NCBI RefSeq assembly: GCF_037996765.1
Contig: NZ_JBBNAD010000004.1
Coordinates: forward strand, 930,001 to 994,000
Source: Bdellovibrio sp. GT3
GTDB lineage: Bacteria; Bdellovibrionota; Bdellovibrionia; Bdellovibrionales; Bdellovibrionaceae
Length of the DNA: 64,000 bases
Reading direction: 5' to 3'
Shown piece by piece: positions 23,232-33,153 of the stretch. Positions within the stretch are counted from its first letter, which is position 1; each line of letters starts with the position of its first letter. The position numbers and the translations under genes are program-made. Under the pieces are notes generated by a model that saw nothing but the letters and a program-made list of their open reading frames with translations, was not told where the DNA came from and searched no databases.

Positions 23232-24208
23232 AGCGATTGACCGCAAAGGTGCGTGCCAAGCAGGATTTGGATCATCAGGTTTGGAAGTTGATTAAGAAAT
23301 TTGAAATTCAGGATAAAAAAATTCTGGTGGCCTTGTCTGGTGGCGTGGACTCGGTGGCGTTGCTGACTGTTCTGTCAAAACTGCTGCCCGGCGCTCAGCT
23401 GGGAGCGTGTTATTTTCATCACGGTGACGACAATAACCAGGAGTATCGCAGCGACGCTTTGGAGTACTGTGAAAAGCTTTGTAAAAAGCTGAGCGTGTCT
23501 TTTTTTGCACTAAAATCAAAAGCTCTGGCAAAGTCAGAGGCCCAATATCGTGAACAGCGGTATGAGGCGCTGGCGCGTCTGCAGCGAGATGAAAACTTTG
23601 AGGTCCTTGCCACAGGACACCATGCCGACGACCTGCTGGAAACACGTTTGATGCGCATTGTGCGTGGGACAGGGGGCCAAGGTTTGGTTGCAATGTCCTA
23701 TTTCAGTGGCGGTGTCTTCAGGCCCTTTCTTGAGACGCCCAAGGTCGAGTTGCGAAAGTACCTGCGTGCTGAAAAAATACGCGCCTTTGAGGATCCCTCC
23801 AATAGACTGCTGGACCCATTTCGTAACTGGATTCGTGAAGACTGGTTGAAGTCCCTGGAGAAACGTCAAAAAGGGGCAGTGAAGAGTCTGGCAAGGTCCC
23901 TGGAGATCCTTGCTCAGGAGCTGCAATCCGTTGATCACAAGCCGGGAAGTGATTTGTTGGCCCTCAATGAGGCTTATAAGTCACAGAAAACGCAGGGGCT
24001 TTCACGGGCCTATTATCTAACGTTAACTCCTTTTGAACAAAGAAGACTTTTGGCTCAATACCTGTTTTCCCTCGGAAAACGAGATTTTTCACAATCTCAA
24101 CTTGAAGAAGTTCAAAAGCGCCTGGACAAATCGCAGAAAGTGATCAGCTTTAAGGTCAGCGGTTGTCAGTGGGAAATTAACGCAGAGCAAATCAAGGTCG
24201 AGTCCTGA
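23228..24208 (+). CDS. tilS: tRNA(Ile)-lysidine synthase
   Basis: 326 residues from GTG, overlapping the previous stop (GTGA). The PP-loop ATPase motif VALSGGVDSVALL (~35-47) and TGHHADDLLETRLMRI are diagnostic of TilS, which adds lysine to C34 of tRNA-Ile(CAU) so that it reads AUA. The C-terminal domain is shorter than in E. coli TilS (432 residues). Adjacent to ftsH, as in many bacteria. Confidence 0.88.
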   Translation: MKRLTAKVRAKQDLDHQVWKLIKKFEIQDKKILVALSGGVDSVALLTVLSKLLPGAQLGACYFHHGDDNNQEYRSDALEYCEKLCKKLSVSFFALKSKALAKSEAQYREQRYEALARLQRDENFEVLATGHHADDLLETRLMRIVRGTGGQGLVAMSYFSGGVFRPFLETPKVELRKYLRAEKIRAFEDPSNRLLDPFRNWIREDWLKSLEKRQKGAVKSLARSLEILAQELQSVDHKPGSDLLALNEAYKSQKTQGLSRAYYLTLTPFEQRRLLAQYLFSLGKRDFSQSQLEEVQKRLDKSQKVISFKVSGCQWEINAEQIKVES

Positions 24209-24313
24209 TTTCCCCTCTGAAAAACCTCTTAAAGTTGCTTTTATTAGCTCACAGCTTCTGTTAGTCTTAAATGGTTTCTATCTGGACGAGAGAAGTGAGC
24301 GAAAGGAATCGAA

Positions 24314-26266
24314 ATGCGATCTACTCAGAAAACGCTGGCTCTATGGTTTTTCCTAATCATCATGGCTGTGTTTCTATTTCAAGCCTATGAGAGCAAGCAT
24401 CAAAAACTAATTGGTGAATTCAATTACTCGAAATTCACCGAGGCGGTAAAAGCGAAGGAAGTCGCAACCGTTACATTCCGTCAGGAATCCAGTGAGATCC
24501 TGGGCGAAATGAAACCGGAGTTCGAGAAAAAGTACAACGGCCTTCATTTCCAAATCGTGGGTAACACCCAGGATGAGGGATTTAAATTTCTTGAAGCCAA
24601 CGGCATCACGCCAAACTACGAGCGTGCTGACAACGGTGGGTTCTTCCAATCATTCATCGTGAACTGGTTGCCATTGATTTTGATCGTGGCGATGTTCCTG
24701 TTCATCATGCGCCAGATTCAAGTCGGCGGTGGTAAGGCGATGTCCTTTGGTAAATCCCGTGCGCGTCTTTTGACGGAGCATAAGAACCGTGTGACTTTCA
24801 AAGAAGTTGCGGGTGTGGATGAGGCGAAAGACGATCTTCAGGAAATCGTAAGTTTCCTGAAGGATCCAAAAAAATACACAAAACTGGGTGGCCGTATTCC
24901 AAAGGGTGTTCTTTTGGTGGGTTCTCCGGGTACAGGTAAAACCTTGCTTGCGCGCGCGGTAGCGGGTGAAGCGGGTGTGCCGTTCTTTACAATTTCCGGT
25001 TCTGACTTCGTTGAGATGTTCGTGGGTGTGGGCGCTTCCCGTGTCCGTGACTTGTTTGAACAAGGTAAGAAAAATGCTCCGTGCTTGATCTTTATTGACG
25101 AGATCGATGCTGTAGGTCGCCATCGTGGTGCCGGCATGGGTGGTGGTCATGACGAGCGTGAGCAAACTCTGAATCAGCTTCTGGTTGAGATGGACGGTTT
25201 TGAATCCTCTGAAGGTGTGATCATGATCGCAGCGACGAATCGTCCTGACGTTCTGGATCCTGCACTTCTGCGCCCAGGTCGTTTCGACCGTCGCGTGGTT
25301 GTGAACAAACCAGATCTTAAAGGCCGTGAGCAAATCCTGGGCGTACATACTCGCAAGACTCCACTGGGTCCTGACGTGGATACTTCTAAAATCGCTCGTG
25401 GTACTCCGGGCTTCTCGGGTGCAGACCTTGAGAACCTGGTGAATGAGGCAGCCCTGGTGGCCGCTCGTTCTGACAAAAAGTATCTTGAGATGGAAGACTT
25501 TGAAAAAGCCAAAGACAAAGTGATCATGGGTTCTGAAAGAAAATCCATGGTGATTTCTGAGGAAGACAAGCGTGTGACTGCGTACCATGAAGCAGGCCAT
25601 ACACTGGTAAATAAAAAACTTCCAGGTTTGGATCCGATCCACAAAGTGACGATCATTCCTCGCGGCATGGCTTTGGGTGTGACTCAGACTCTTCCAGAAA
25701 AAGAATCTGTGTCGTTGTCCAAGTCCACAGCTGAAAACATGATCGCCTTCTTGTTCGGTGGTCGTGCAGCTGAAGAAGTGATCTTTAAAGATGTAACGAC
25801 AGGTGCGGGTAACGATATTGAACGCGCCACTTCCATCGCTCGCCGCATGGTGTGTGAATGGGGTATGTCGAAACTGGGTCCTTTGGCGTTTGAGAAATCA
25901 GGCGGGGAAGTGTTCCTGGGTATGCAATATGGACATCAAGGCCACAAAGAATACTCTGAAGCAAAAGCGGAAGAGATCGATGCGGAAGTTTCTAAAATCA
26001 TCAACACAGGTTACGCAATTGCGGTTCGTATCCTGACTGATAACAAGCAGGCTTTGGAATCTTTAACTCAAGCATTGCTTGAATACGAAACGATCGACGG
26101 TCACGAAGTGGACATGATGATCAATGGTGCTGCGGTTTCTGAAATTGAAAAATACAGAAATAACCGCCGCGATACGAACCTGGCTCTGGCAGAGGCCTCC
26201 GGGATCGGCAAGAAGGACGACTCGGGTTCTGATCCGGTCGGTAACACAGGGCCAGTGACTATATAG
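24314..26266 (+). CDS. ftsH: ATP-dependent membrane zinc metalloprotease FtsH
   Basis: 650 residues, standard size. TM1 at ~8-24, periplasmic segment, TM2 at ~115-135 ([16 protein letters not shown]). AAA domain with Walker A GSPGTGKT (~205), Walker [12 protein letters not shown], second region of homology [20 protein letters not shown]. Protease HEAGH (in YHEAGHTLV). It degrades membrane and short-lived cytoplasmic proteins as a hexamer. Codons are strongly adapted. An intrinsic terminator follows, but genes downstream continue in the same direction. Confidence 0.97.
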   Translation: MRSTQKTLALWFFLIIMAVFLFQAYESKHQKLIGEFNYSKFTEAVKAKEVATVTFRQESSEILGEMKPEFEKKYNGLHFQIVGNTQDEGFKFLEANGITPNYERADNGGFFQSFIVNWLPLILIVAMFLFIMRQIQVGGGKAMSFGKSRARLLTEHKNRVTFKEVAGVDEAKDDLQEIVSFLKDPKKYTKLGGRIPKGVLLVGSPGTGKTLLARAVAGEAGVPFFTISGSDFVEMFVGVGASRVRDLFEQGKKNAPCLIFIDEIDAVGRHRGAGMGGGHDEREQTLNQLLVEMDGFESSEGVIMIAATNRPDVLDPALLRPGRFDRRVVVNKPDLKGREQILGVHTRKTPLGPDVDTSKIARGTPGFSGADLENLVNEAALVAARSDKKYLEMEDFEKAKDKVIMGSERKSMVISEEDKRVTAYHEAGHTLVNKKLPGLDPIHKVTIIPRGMALGVTQTLPEKESVSLSKSTAENMIAFLFGGRAAEEVIFKDVTTGAGNDIERATSIARRMVCEWGMSKLGPLAFEKSGGEVFLGMQYGHQGHKEYSEAKAEEIDAEVSKIINTGYAIAVRILTDNKQALESLTQALLEYETIDGHEVDMMINGAAVSEIEKYRNNRRDTNLALAEASGIGKKDDSGSDPVGNTGPVTI

Positions 26267-26278
26267 TGAAAATTTGGA

Positions 26279-26304
26279 AGCTCCGGGGAAACTCGGAGCT
26301 TTTT
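26279..26304 (+). terminator. Terminator after ftsH
   Basis: AGCTCCG pairs with CGGAGCT over an 8-base loop, followed by TTTT. Separates ftsH from cdaA at least partly. Confidence 0.7.
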
Positions 26305-26343
26305 GTGCTTTAACCCCATTACTTTTTTTGATTGGGCATCCGG

Positions 26344-27156
26344 ATGTTGCAGCAGTTTTTAGACAACCTGATCTTTATCGTTCAGCATTTGCGCGTGCAA
26401 GATGCGATCGACATGATTTTGGTGTGGATGGTTGTTTATCGAATTCTGGTTTTGATCAAACGCACAGGTACAATTCAAATGCTCTCAGGATTGGGAGTTC
26501 TGGCAATCGGGTACATCCTGAGTATCTGGCTTGAGTTGTTCACGTTTAACTGGATTCTTGAAAAGTTCTTCTCAAATTTGTTTGTGATCGTGGTGGTTCT
26601 GTTCCAGGCCGAGATTCGTCGAGCCCTGGCACACATCGGTTCCAACCCGTTCTTCTCAGACGCTTCCACAGTGCAGGAAACCCAGGTGATCGAGGAGATC
26701 GCCAAGGGTGTGATTCAAACTGCGCAAAAGGGCTTTGGTGCCCTTGTCGTGGTGGAGCGTGAGATCGTGATCGATTATCATATTGAATTCGGCACCGAAA
26801 TGGAATCCAAAGTCACTTCGGAGTTGCTGGTATCCATTTTCCACCCGGAAAGTCCTATGCATGATGGAGCAGTGCTGATTCGCAATGGTAAAATTCATTC
26901 TGCGGGCTGCTTTTTGCCTTTAAGCAAAAATCCGGTTTTGGATAAGAACTTGGGGACGCGTCACCGTGCCGCTATCGGGTTAACGGAAGAGACCGATGCC
27001 TTGGTGTTTGTGGTTTCTGAAGAAAATAAATCCATTGGTATCGTTCAAGGGGGGCACCTGAGTCCGAATGTGGAGCTGGGTGATATCCGTAAAGCGTTGT
27101 ACGAAACGTTTGGTCTTAAGTACAAAGCCTTCTCACAGCAAGGAGATCTGTCATGA
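26344..27156 (+). CDS. cdaA: Diadenylate cyclase (c-di-AMP synthase), CdaA type
   Basis: 270 residues from the ATG at 26344 (a TTG at 26332 is possible). Three N-terminal membrane helices, then the DAC (DisA_N) domain with both signature motifs: DGAVLIRNGKI (~175) and GTRHRAAIGLTEETDA (~205). It condenses two ATP to c-di-AMP at the inner membrane. Followed by its usual regulator gene and glmM, the conserved cdaA-cdaR-glmM cluster. No folP gene lies between ftsH and cdaA, unlike many relatives. Confidence 0.93.
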   Translation: MLQQFLDNLIFIVQHLRVQDAIDMILVWMVVYRILVLIKRTGTIQMLSGLGVLAIGYILSIWLELFTFNWILEKFFSNLFVIVVVLFQAEIRRALAHIGSNPFFSDASTVQETQVIEEIAKGVIQTAQKGFGALVVVEREIVIDYHIEFGTEMESKVTSELLVSIFHPESPMHDGAVLIRNGKIHSAGCFLPLSKNPVLDKNLGTRHRAAIGLTEETDALVFVVSEENKSIGIVQGGHLSPNVELGDIRKALYETFGLKYKAFSQQGDLS

Positions 27157-27575
27157 GACGTCGCTGGTCGGATGCTGTGACCGAAAATTTCAGTTACAAA
27201 GTGGTAGCCTTGTTTATATCCCTGATTCTGTGGTTGACCATTTTGGGGCGCCGGGATTTTGTATTAAGTAAAAACGTGGATATCGAACTCTCTACGGCTC
27301 CAGGAACCCATGTGGTAGCGCAGACTGCAGACCACATCAAGGTAAAGGTTTCAGGGCCACGGGCTGCTTTGAAGAAGTTTATGGAAAGCTCTTTGTCTCA
27401 GAATATCAATCTTGATATCTCTCATCGGGGCACAGGGGTCATTTATGTCGATATTCCGTTGAATAAGATCGATGTGCCACTAGGGGTGAAAATCCTGGGG
27501 GTTCGTCCTAATCAGATTCAAGCCGAAGTTTTGGAAATAAAGGACAGCGGAAATGACAAACAAAAAGGTCAGTAA
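27153..27575 (+). CDS. cdaR: YbbR-domain protein, CdaA regulator
   Basis: 140 residues, start overlapping the cdaA stop (ATGA). One N-terminal membrane helix (KVVALFISLILWLTILG) and one YbbR domain outside (DIELSTAPGTHVV...IKVKVSGPRAALKKF...). Firmicutes CdaR has several YbbR repeats; this one has a single copy. It probably modulates CdaA through the membrane. The 3' end overlaps glmM by 23 bases. Confidence 0.85.
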   Translation: MRRRWSDAVTENFSYKVVALFISLILWLTILGRRDFVLSKNVDIELSTAPGTHVVAQTADHIKVKVSGPRAALKKFMESSLSQNINLDISHRGTGVIYVDIPLNKIDVPLGVKILGVRPNQIQAEVLEIKDSGNDKQKGQ

Positions 27576-28953
27576 AGTGGAAAAGAAAACAGCAAAACTT
27601 TTTGGAACAGACGGTATTCGCGGGACTGCCAATCAGTACCCAATGACAGCGGATATGGTTGTAAAAATCGGTCAGGCGATCGGTCATATTCTTCAAAAGC
27701 AAAAATACAATGCACATCCGTCTCTGCGTAAAGTGGTTATCGGTAAGGACACGCGTCTTTCCGGTTACATGATTGAACAGGCTCTGGCGAGCGGTTTGAA
27801 CTCCATGGGTGTTCATGTGCAGCTGGTGGGACCACTTCCGACTCCAGGTATCGGTTACTTGACTCGCACAATGCGTGCGGTGGCGGGGATCGTGATTTCA
27901 GCTTCTCACAATCCGTTTCATGATAACGGGATCAAAGTGTTCGGAGCTGATGGATTTAAAATTTCAGAAGATATGGAGCGCGAAATCGAACGCCTGGTTT
28001 TGGAAGAGGATTTGAATGCTCTTCTGCCACCATCAAAAGAAATCGGTCGCACTCGTCGTATCGACGACTCCCAAGGTCGTTACATCGTTTATTGCAAAGG
28101 CACATTCCCCTTGGAATACACTTTGGATGGAATGCGTATCGTTCTGGATACTGCCAACGGTGCTTCCTATAAAGTCGCTCCGTCCATTTTCCAGGAGCTG
28201 GGAGCTGAAGTTATTCAAATGGGTGATGATCCCAATGGCACAAACATCAACGACAAAGTCGGTGCTTTGTATCCGCAAAAATTGGCGGAAGCTGTGGTTC
28301 AGTACCGCGCTGACGTGGGTATCAGTCTTGATGGTGATGCGGATCGCGTGATCATGGTGGACGAAAAAGGTGATATCGTAAACGGGGACCGTATTCTTGC
28401 AATCTGTGCTTTGCACATGAAAGAGCGTGGTCTTTTGAAAAAGAACACCTTGGTGGCAACACAAATGTCGAACTTCGGTCTGGAAAAAGCCATGAACGAT
28501 GCGGGCATCAACGTGGTTAAAGTCGGCGTTGGTGACAAGTACGTTGTCGAAGAGATGCGTAAAAATGGTTACAACCTGGGTGGCGAACAATCCGGCCATA
28601 TCATCTTCCTGGATCACACCACAACAGGTGACGGCTGTATCGCAGCCTTGGGTGTGTTGGCAGTTATGAAGCAAACCAATAAGCGTGTGAGTGAACTTGC
28701 GCGCGTGTTTGAAGACATGCCTCAAGTGTTGATCAATTGCCGCGTAAAACGTCGTCAAGAGCTTGATCAGCTTAAAGGCTACAACGAGTTGATTAAAGAT
28801 ATCGAAAGAAAATTGGCTGGCAACGGCCGCGTCTTTGTCCGCTTCTCAGGAACCGAACCAGTGATTCGTGTTTTGGTGGAAGGTAAGGATAAAGCCGAAA
28901 TTTCCCATTTTGCAGAAGAGATCGCGTCCTTCCTTGAGAAAGAACTTAGCTAA
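27553..28953 (+). CDS. glmM: Phosphoglucosamine mutase
   Basis: 466 residues. The N-terminal KLFGTDGIRGTANQYPMT, active-site phosphoserine loop GIVISASHNPFHDNGIKVFG (~115), metal loop SLDGDADRVIMVD and C-terminal FVRFSGTEPVIRVLVEG are all typical. Converts glucosamine-6-P to glucosamine-1-P for UDP-GlcNAc and hence peptidoglycan and LPS. In other bacteria GlmM contacts CdaA. The genes overlap here. Confidence 0.95.
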   Translation: MTNKKVSKVEKKTAKLFGTDGIRGTANQYPMTADMVVKIGQAIGHILQKQKYNAHPSLRKVVIGKDTRLSGYMIEQALASGLNSMGVHVQLVGPLPTPGIGYLTRTMRAVAGIVISASHNPFHDNGIKVFGADGFKISEDMEREIERLVLEEDLNALLPPSKEIGRTRRIDDSQGRYIVYCKGTFPLEYTLDGMRIVLDTANGASYKVAPSIFQELGAEVIQMGDDPNGTNINDKVGALYPQKLAEAVVQYRADVGISLDGDADRVIMVDEKGDIVNGDRILAICALHMKERGLLKKNTLVATQMSNFGLEKAMNDAGINVVKVGVGDKYVVEEMRKNGYNLGGEQSGHIIFLDHTTTGDGCIAALGVLAVMKQTNKRVSELARVFEDMPQVLINCRVKRRQELDQLKGYNELIKDIERKLAGNGRVFVRFSGTEPVIRVLVEGKDKAEISHFAEEIASFLEKELS

Positions 28954-29678
28954 TGAAACATAAAATTCGTTTGGGCGTGAATGTTGATCACGTCGCTACA
29001 CTTCGTCAGGTTCGTGGTGGCACTACGGCTTACCCGAACCTTCTGGATATGGTTAAAAAGTCCGTAAAGGGCGGCGCAGAGCAAATCACGATTCATTTGC
29101 GCGAAGACCGTCGTCACATTCAGTTGGAAGACGTAAAGCTCCTTTCCAAGGAGTGTCCGGTGATGCTGAATTTGGAAATGGCCGCGACTCCGCAGATGGT
29201 GGCTTATGCCAAAAAATACCGTCCGGACTGGGTGTGCTTTGTTCCTGAAAAGCGTGCGGAACTGACCACTGAAGGTGGATTGGACGTAAAAAAAGGTTTT
29301 AAAAAAATGGCTCCGATGGTTGAGAAGCTTCAACGCATGGGAATTGAAATCTCCATGTTTATCGAGCCTTCCATTGAACAAGTTGAAGCATCCTATGAAA
29401 TCGGCGCGGACGCGGTAGAGTTCCATACGGGAAAATGGGTTCACTTGTCGGGTTCCAAAAAAACCAAAGAATGGAATCGCCTGGTTGATGCTGCCGAGTG
29501 GGCAAATTACCTGGGGTTGAATGTGCATGCGGGCCACGGTCTGGATTATGCACACTCCAAGGAAATCAATAAGTTGCCATACCTGCAGGAAGTGAACATC
29601 GGACACTCTTTGGTTTGTTATGCGCTTGAATACGGAATGGAAGAGTCCGTTCGTAAAATGCGCAAAATCTTAAAGTAA
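28953..29678 (+). CDS. pdxJ: Pyridoxine 5'-phosphate synthase
   Basis: 241 residues, start overlapping the glmM stop (TAATG). The opening RLGVNVDHVATLRQVRG, TIHLREDRRHIQLEDV and C-terminal AGHGLDYAHSKEINKL...EVNIGHSLV are diagnostic of the PdxJ TIM barrel. It joins 1-deoxyxylulose-5-P and 3-amino-2-oxopropyl phosphate in vitamin B6 synthesis. Confidence 0.95.
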   Translation: MKHKIRLGVNVDHVATLRQVRGGTTAYPNLLDMVKKSVKGGAEQITIHLREDRRHIQLEDVKLLSKECPVMLNLEMAATPQMVAYAKKYRPDWVCFVPEKRAELTTEGGLDVKKGFKKMAPMVEKLQRMGIEISMFIEPSIEQVEASYEIGADAVEFHTGKWVHLSGSKKTKEWNRLVDAAEWANYLGLNVHAGHGLDYAHSKEINKLPYLQEVNIGHSLVCYALEYGMEESVRKMRKILK

Positions 29679-29684
29679 TTCTTT

Positions 29685-30134
29685 ATGTCCACGATTTTGA
29701 ATTCCCAAACCCACATCAAATCCACAACAGAACTTAAAGTGTTTTGGCAGGAGTTCCTGCCACACTTGAGTGATCGCTGTGTTTTGTTGTTAAGTGGGGA
29801 TGTCGGTGCTGGCAAGACAACGTCGGTGCAGGCCATCGCTGCTATTTTGGGAATGAAAGACGTGCAATCACCTTCGTTTGCGATCCATCTGCGCTATGAA
29901 AACGCCGAGGGCCGCGCTATGGATCACTTGGATTTGTACCGCCTGAACGATGACGACGATCTGGAGAGCTCCGGTTTTTGGGATCTGTTTGCTCCTAAAC
30001 AGGGATTGGTGGTGATCGAATGGGCTCAGCGTCTGGATTACGACTACCTGCCTTTGAACTGGCAACGGGTCGAAGTCAGTATCACCAAAGGTCCTAACGA
30101 ATCCGAGCGCATTATCAATTCACGCCTGCTCTAA
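29685..30134 (+). CDS. tsaE: tRNA threonylcarbamoyladenosine biosynthesis ATPase TsaE
   Basis: 149 residues. Walker A in LLLSGDVGAGKTTSVQ (~38-53), the SPSFAIHLRYE block and DLYRLNDDDDL...VVIEWAQRL (Walker B-like) are family hallmarks. Works with TsaB and TsaD in t6A37 formation. Last gene of the cdaA-glmM-pdxJ run. No terminator is visible after it. Confidence 0.9.
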   Translation: MSTILNSQTHIKSTTELKVFWQEFLPHLSDRCVLLLSGDVGAGKTTSVQAIAAILGMKDVQSPSFAIHLRYENAEGRAMDHLDLYRLNDDDDLESSGFWDLFAPKQGLVVIEWAQRLDYDYLPLNWQRVEVSITKGPNESERIINSRLL

Positions 30135-30251
30135 AGGTACGGACTTACTTCATCCCGTAATGGTGTCTCTGTATTTCTTCAGGCTCTTCCTGCTTTTTCT
30201 CTCGAACTTGCAGGGCGGAGTAAAATTGATTGTATCAGGAGGTAAAACTCT

Positions 30252-30386
30252 ATGAAGACCAACTCCCCTGAAAACCAATCTCCGCAAGACATTGCGTCGC
30301 CCAAGTCATCCATTAAGAATGCCCGGAAATTTGCCTGGAGGATATTCCTGCAGGCCGGGGAGATCGGTAAGGATTTTTTTAATTAA
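30252..30386 (+). CDS. 44-residue basic peptide gene with a strong ribosome site
   Basis: A 45-codon frame begins at the ATG at 30252, 9 bases after AGGAGGT. The product is hydrophilic at the start and amphipathic later (NARKFAWRIFLQAGEIGKDFF). The stop overlaps the convergent gene's end by 4 bases. No signal peptide and no known family. The Shine-Dalgarno quality is the main support. Confidence 0.5.
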   Translation: MKTNSPENQSPQDIASPKSSIKNARKFAWRIFLQAGEIGKDFFN

Positions 30387-31804
30387 GCGGCTTGCAGGCC
30401 TTTGGTGAACTCACTGGAGATCTTCTCTGCCAATGTCAGCGACGTTTTGTTGTAAGCGGATTTTTCCGCAAAGCCCATCAACATGCCGACCAGTTTTTCC
30501 TCCATCACAATCGGAGTGAGAGTGACGTGATCCGGGATGGCGCCCTGATTCCATTGCTCAAAGAATTTTTCATTCAATTCATTCAATGAAATGTAACCAT
30601 GGAAAGGCTTTTGAGTCGAAGCCACGATGTTAAAGATGCTTGGAGTTTTAAGCGGCACACGCAAGGACGTGTCTTTGATGTCCTGGAAGTTTTCATCCCA
30701 TGCAAAAGCCGTCACTTGGGATTCTTGTTCATCCAAAGTCAGAATCATGGATTTTGCAAAGTGCGCTTTCATTTCGGAAAGAGCACGTTTGATTTTATCC
30801 GGCAGCACATTGCTGTTTTTCTTTTTGATTTTCTCCAATGAAAAGTGGCTGCTGGCCACAGGATTCATTGTTGGTTTTGCCACACCCGTTGGGCGAGCCA
30901 CGATAGGTGCAATGGGTTTGTTACCAAAGCTGTCTTCGCTTAATTCAGGCAAATCATCCACCGGTGGCGGTGGAGGTGCTGATGAAGAAGGAATTTTAGC
31001 AGCAGGTGTTGCTTGTTTTTCCAAGACCGGTTCAACGCGCGCAAGGCTTGGACGAGCCTCCATCACCGTGTGCTCAAAAGTCTGTTGAATTTGTTCCTGG
31101 GAGGCATTTTTAGTGTTTAAAATTGCATCCACCGGAGTTTCTTCCGTCAGGGGAGCTGCGGGCTCACCATCAGCGGAAATGGATTGAAGCTTAACCACTG
31201 GAGTGTCAAAGAGACCTTCCAGTCCACCCATTTCCTCAGGGGAAGATTCAGAACCTTCTTCGGAAACTTCAATTTCCGGATTGGATTCCTCAGAGGAAGC
31301 CAGGTCGCCAAGATCATCAAAAGAAAAGCTGTCGCCGGATTTTTTCGCGGCTGGAGCTTTCAAAGAAACTTCAAAACCTTCCGGCATTTCGGATTCAGAT
31401 TTTGCCGGAGACTGCCAGGAGTTCCAGCAATTTTCCAACACATCATGGGGAGCAAGTACGAAAACAGCACCAGGATTTAAAGGGAAATCCTGTGGCGGTT
31501 GCAGACATGCCACTACAAGAATGCCATCCCACTCCGCCACAGGCAGACACTCCGCCGTCCAGGAGTAATGCGTCGCCCACTTAGCTAACATTTCTTTGCG
31601 AGGAGGAGTTTCTGTAAAAAATCTTGCCTGAAGCCGAGGAAGTTTATAATGAGCCATCGCCCAAGGAAAATATTCGTCGGGTTGGATGTGGTTTTCCTTC
31701 AAGGCATACCCCAAAAGGCTCAATGGCGAACCAGCGGCCGCGTGAGAATCGGTAAGTCCTTGAAGTTTATGTTTAAAATGCTCAAACCATTCTAAAGTGC
31801 TCAT
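30383..31804 (-). CDS. Unknown cytoplasmic protein with MshEN-like N-terminus and GAF-like C-terminus
   Basis: 473 residues from the ATG at 31804. A longer frame to 31945 adds unconvincing sequence. The N-terminus (SLLGYALKENHIQPDEYFPWAM..., then TAECLPVAEWDGILVVACLQPP) resembles the MshEN/T2SSE_N module that in some ATPases binds c-di-GMP. The middle 180 residues are acidic and Pro/Ser/Glu-rich, hence disordered. The C-terminal ~140 residues (IKRALSEMKAHFAKSMILTLDEQESQVTAFAWDE...) look like a GAF-type sensor fold. Divergent from the cysteine desulfurase gene. Role unknown; signalling is an inference. Confidence 0.5.
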   Translation of the reverse strand: MSTLEWFEHFKHKLQGLTDSHAAAGSPLSLLGYALKENHIQPDEYFPWAMAHYKLPRLQARFFTETPPRKEMLAKWATHYSWTAECLPVAEWDGILVVACLQPPQDFPLNPGAVFVLAPHDVLENCWNSWQSPAKSESEMPEGFEVSLKAPAAKKSGDSFSFDDLGDLASSEESNPEIEVSEEGSESSPEEMGGLEGLFDTPVVKLQSISADGEPAAPLTEETPVDAILNTKNASQEQIQQTFEHTVMEARPSLARVEPVLEKQATPAAKIPSSSAPPPPPVDDLPELSEDSFGNKPIAPIVARPTGVAKPTMNPVASSHFSLEKIKKKNSNVLPDKIKRALSEMKAHFAKSMILTLDEQESQVTAFAWDENFQDIKDTSLRVPLKTPSIFNIVASTQKPFHGYISLNELNEKFFEQWNQGAIPDHVTLTPIVMEEKLVGMLMGFAEKSAYNKTSLTLAEKISSEFTKGLQAA

Positions 31805-31947
31805 TGTCTTGTTTATCGGCTTTTCCCAATGAAAACCTGAGTCTAGGTCTAGGAGGGCTGAATTTTTTGCAGCATTGCTTACTGAATAGGCGCTAAAAAT
31901 ATAGAGGTTTTCAATACTTAGCAAATGTGGTAGTCTCCCGCCCAATT

Positions 31948-33153
31948 ATGCTTCAGACCAAAGTTCTTCACTATTTCGACCACAATGCGACCACTCCGGT
32001 GTGCGCAGAAGTGATTGCGGCGCTGCCTGAATTTGCAGCAGCCGGTGGCAATCCCAGCTCCATCCATTGGGGCGGAAGACAGCCTAAGAACTTAATCCGC
32101 GATGCGCGTAAAGCAATTTCAGAGGCCTTGCATATTTCCCCGCTGGAAATCATTTTCACCAGTGGTGGCAGTGAAGCGAACAACACTGTGATCAAAGGAC
32201 TTTTTGATTACTATCACACAGCCCAGTTCCTGGCGCCGGAACAACGCCGTCGCACTCACTTCATGTGTTCTGCGGTGGAGCACCCAAGCATCATGAAAAC
32301 CATGGCTCACCTGGAAGCTTTGGGTGCACGTGTAAGTTACATCCCGGTCAGTCGTGAAGGCGTGATCGATCTGAAGTTTTATGCAGAACACTTAAGTGAA
32401 GAAACTGCTTTGGTTTCTGTGATGTTTGCCAACAACGAAACCGGTACATTGTTTCCGATCAAGCAGATGGCCGAGATGGCTCACGCCAAAGGCGCTCTTT
32501 TTCACACGGATGCAGTTCAGGGATTTGGTAAAGCACCATTGAATTTTAAAGAGTTGAATGTCGATTTTGCGTCGATCTCAGGGCACAAGTTCTACTCTAT
32601 CAAAGGCTCCGGCGTGCTTTATATGAAAAAAGGCATGTTTGTCAGTCCGTTGATTCACGGGGGTGGTCAGGAACGTCATCGTCGTGGTGGCACTGAGAAC
32701 ACTTTGGGTATTGCTTGTCTGGGGTTGATGGCACAACGTGCGCCACTGGTTCAGGATAAAGCGTTCGAAGTAAGTAAATTGCGCGATCACATGGAAGCTA
32801 GAATCTTAAACGAGATTTCTGATGTGACGATCACAGCCGTTGAGACTCCTCGCCTGGGTAATACCAGTTCTTTGGTTATCAAAGATGCGGATGGTGAGAC
32901 GATGCTGATGTCCTTGGATATCAAGGGTTATGCAGTCAGTACTGGAGCGGCGTGCTCCAGCGGGAACCCGGAGCCAAGTCCGGTGTTGTTGGCGATGGGA
33001 CTAAGTCGTCAAGAGGCGCAAAACAGTTTGCGTGTAAGTCTTGGTTGGGACACGACTTTGGAAGAAGTCGATGGATTTGTTGAAGCATTAAAAGCGGTCG
33101 TGACTCGTTTGCGATCCATTGAGCATGAAGAGGGAGAGACATATCATGTCTAA
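31948..33153 (+). CDS. Cysteine desulfurase, NifS/IscS family
   Basis: 401 residues from the ATG at 31948. The PLP fold is clear: [10 protein letters not shown] start, [12 protein letters not shown], the PLP-Lys in [16 protein letters not shown] (~200) and the mobile Cys loop [14 protein letters not shown] (~335). Takes sulfur from cysteine as persulfide. The mnmA gene begins inside its 3' end, so it most likely supplies sulfur for tRNA 2-thiouridine. It may serve Fe-S assembly too. Confidence 0.92.
   Translation: MLQTKVLHYFDHNATTPVCAEVIAALPEFAAAGGNPSSIHWGGRQPKNLIRDARKAISEALHISPLEIIFTSGGSEANNTVIKGLFDYYHTAQFLAPEQRRRTHFMCSAVEHPSIMKTMAHLEALGARVSYIPVSREGVIDLKFYAEHLSEETALVSVMFANNETGTLFPIKQMAEMAHAKGALFHTDAVQGFGKAPLNFKELNVDFASISGHKFYSIKGSGVLYMKKGMFVSPLIHGGGQERHRRGGTENTLGIACLGLMAQRAPLVQDKAFEVSKLRDHMEARILNEISDVTITAVETPRLGNTSSLVIKDADGETMLMSLDIKGYAVSTGAACSSGNPEPSPVLLAMGLSRQEAQNSLRVSLGWDTTLEEVDGFVEALKAVVTRLRSIEHEEGETYHV

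Noticed and set aside
24650-25642. 330-codon minus-strand frame opposite ftsH
   Set aside because: Shadow of a highly biased coding gene. The translation is His/Thr/Arg-rich with no domain, and the plus strand is certain.
28033-28758. 241-codon minus-strand frame opposite glmM
   Set aside because: Same reason: the sense strand is a complete conserved enzyme.
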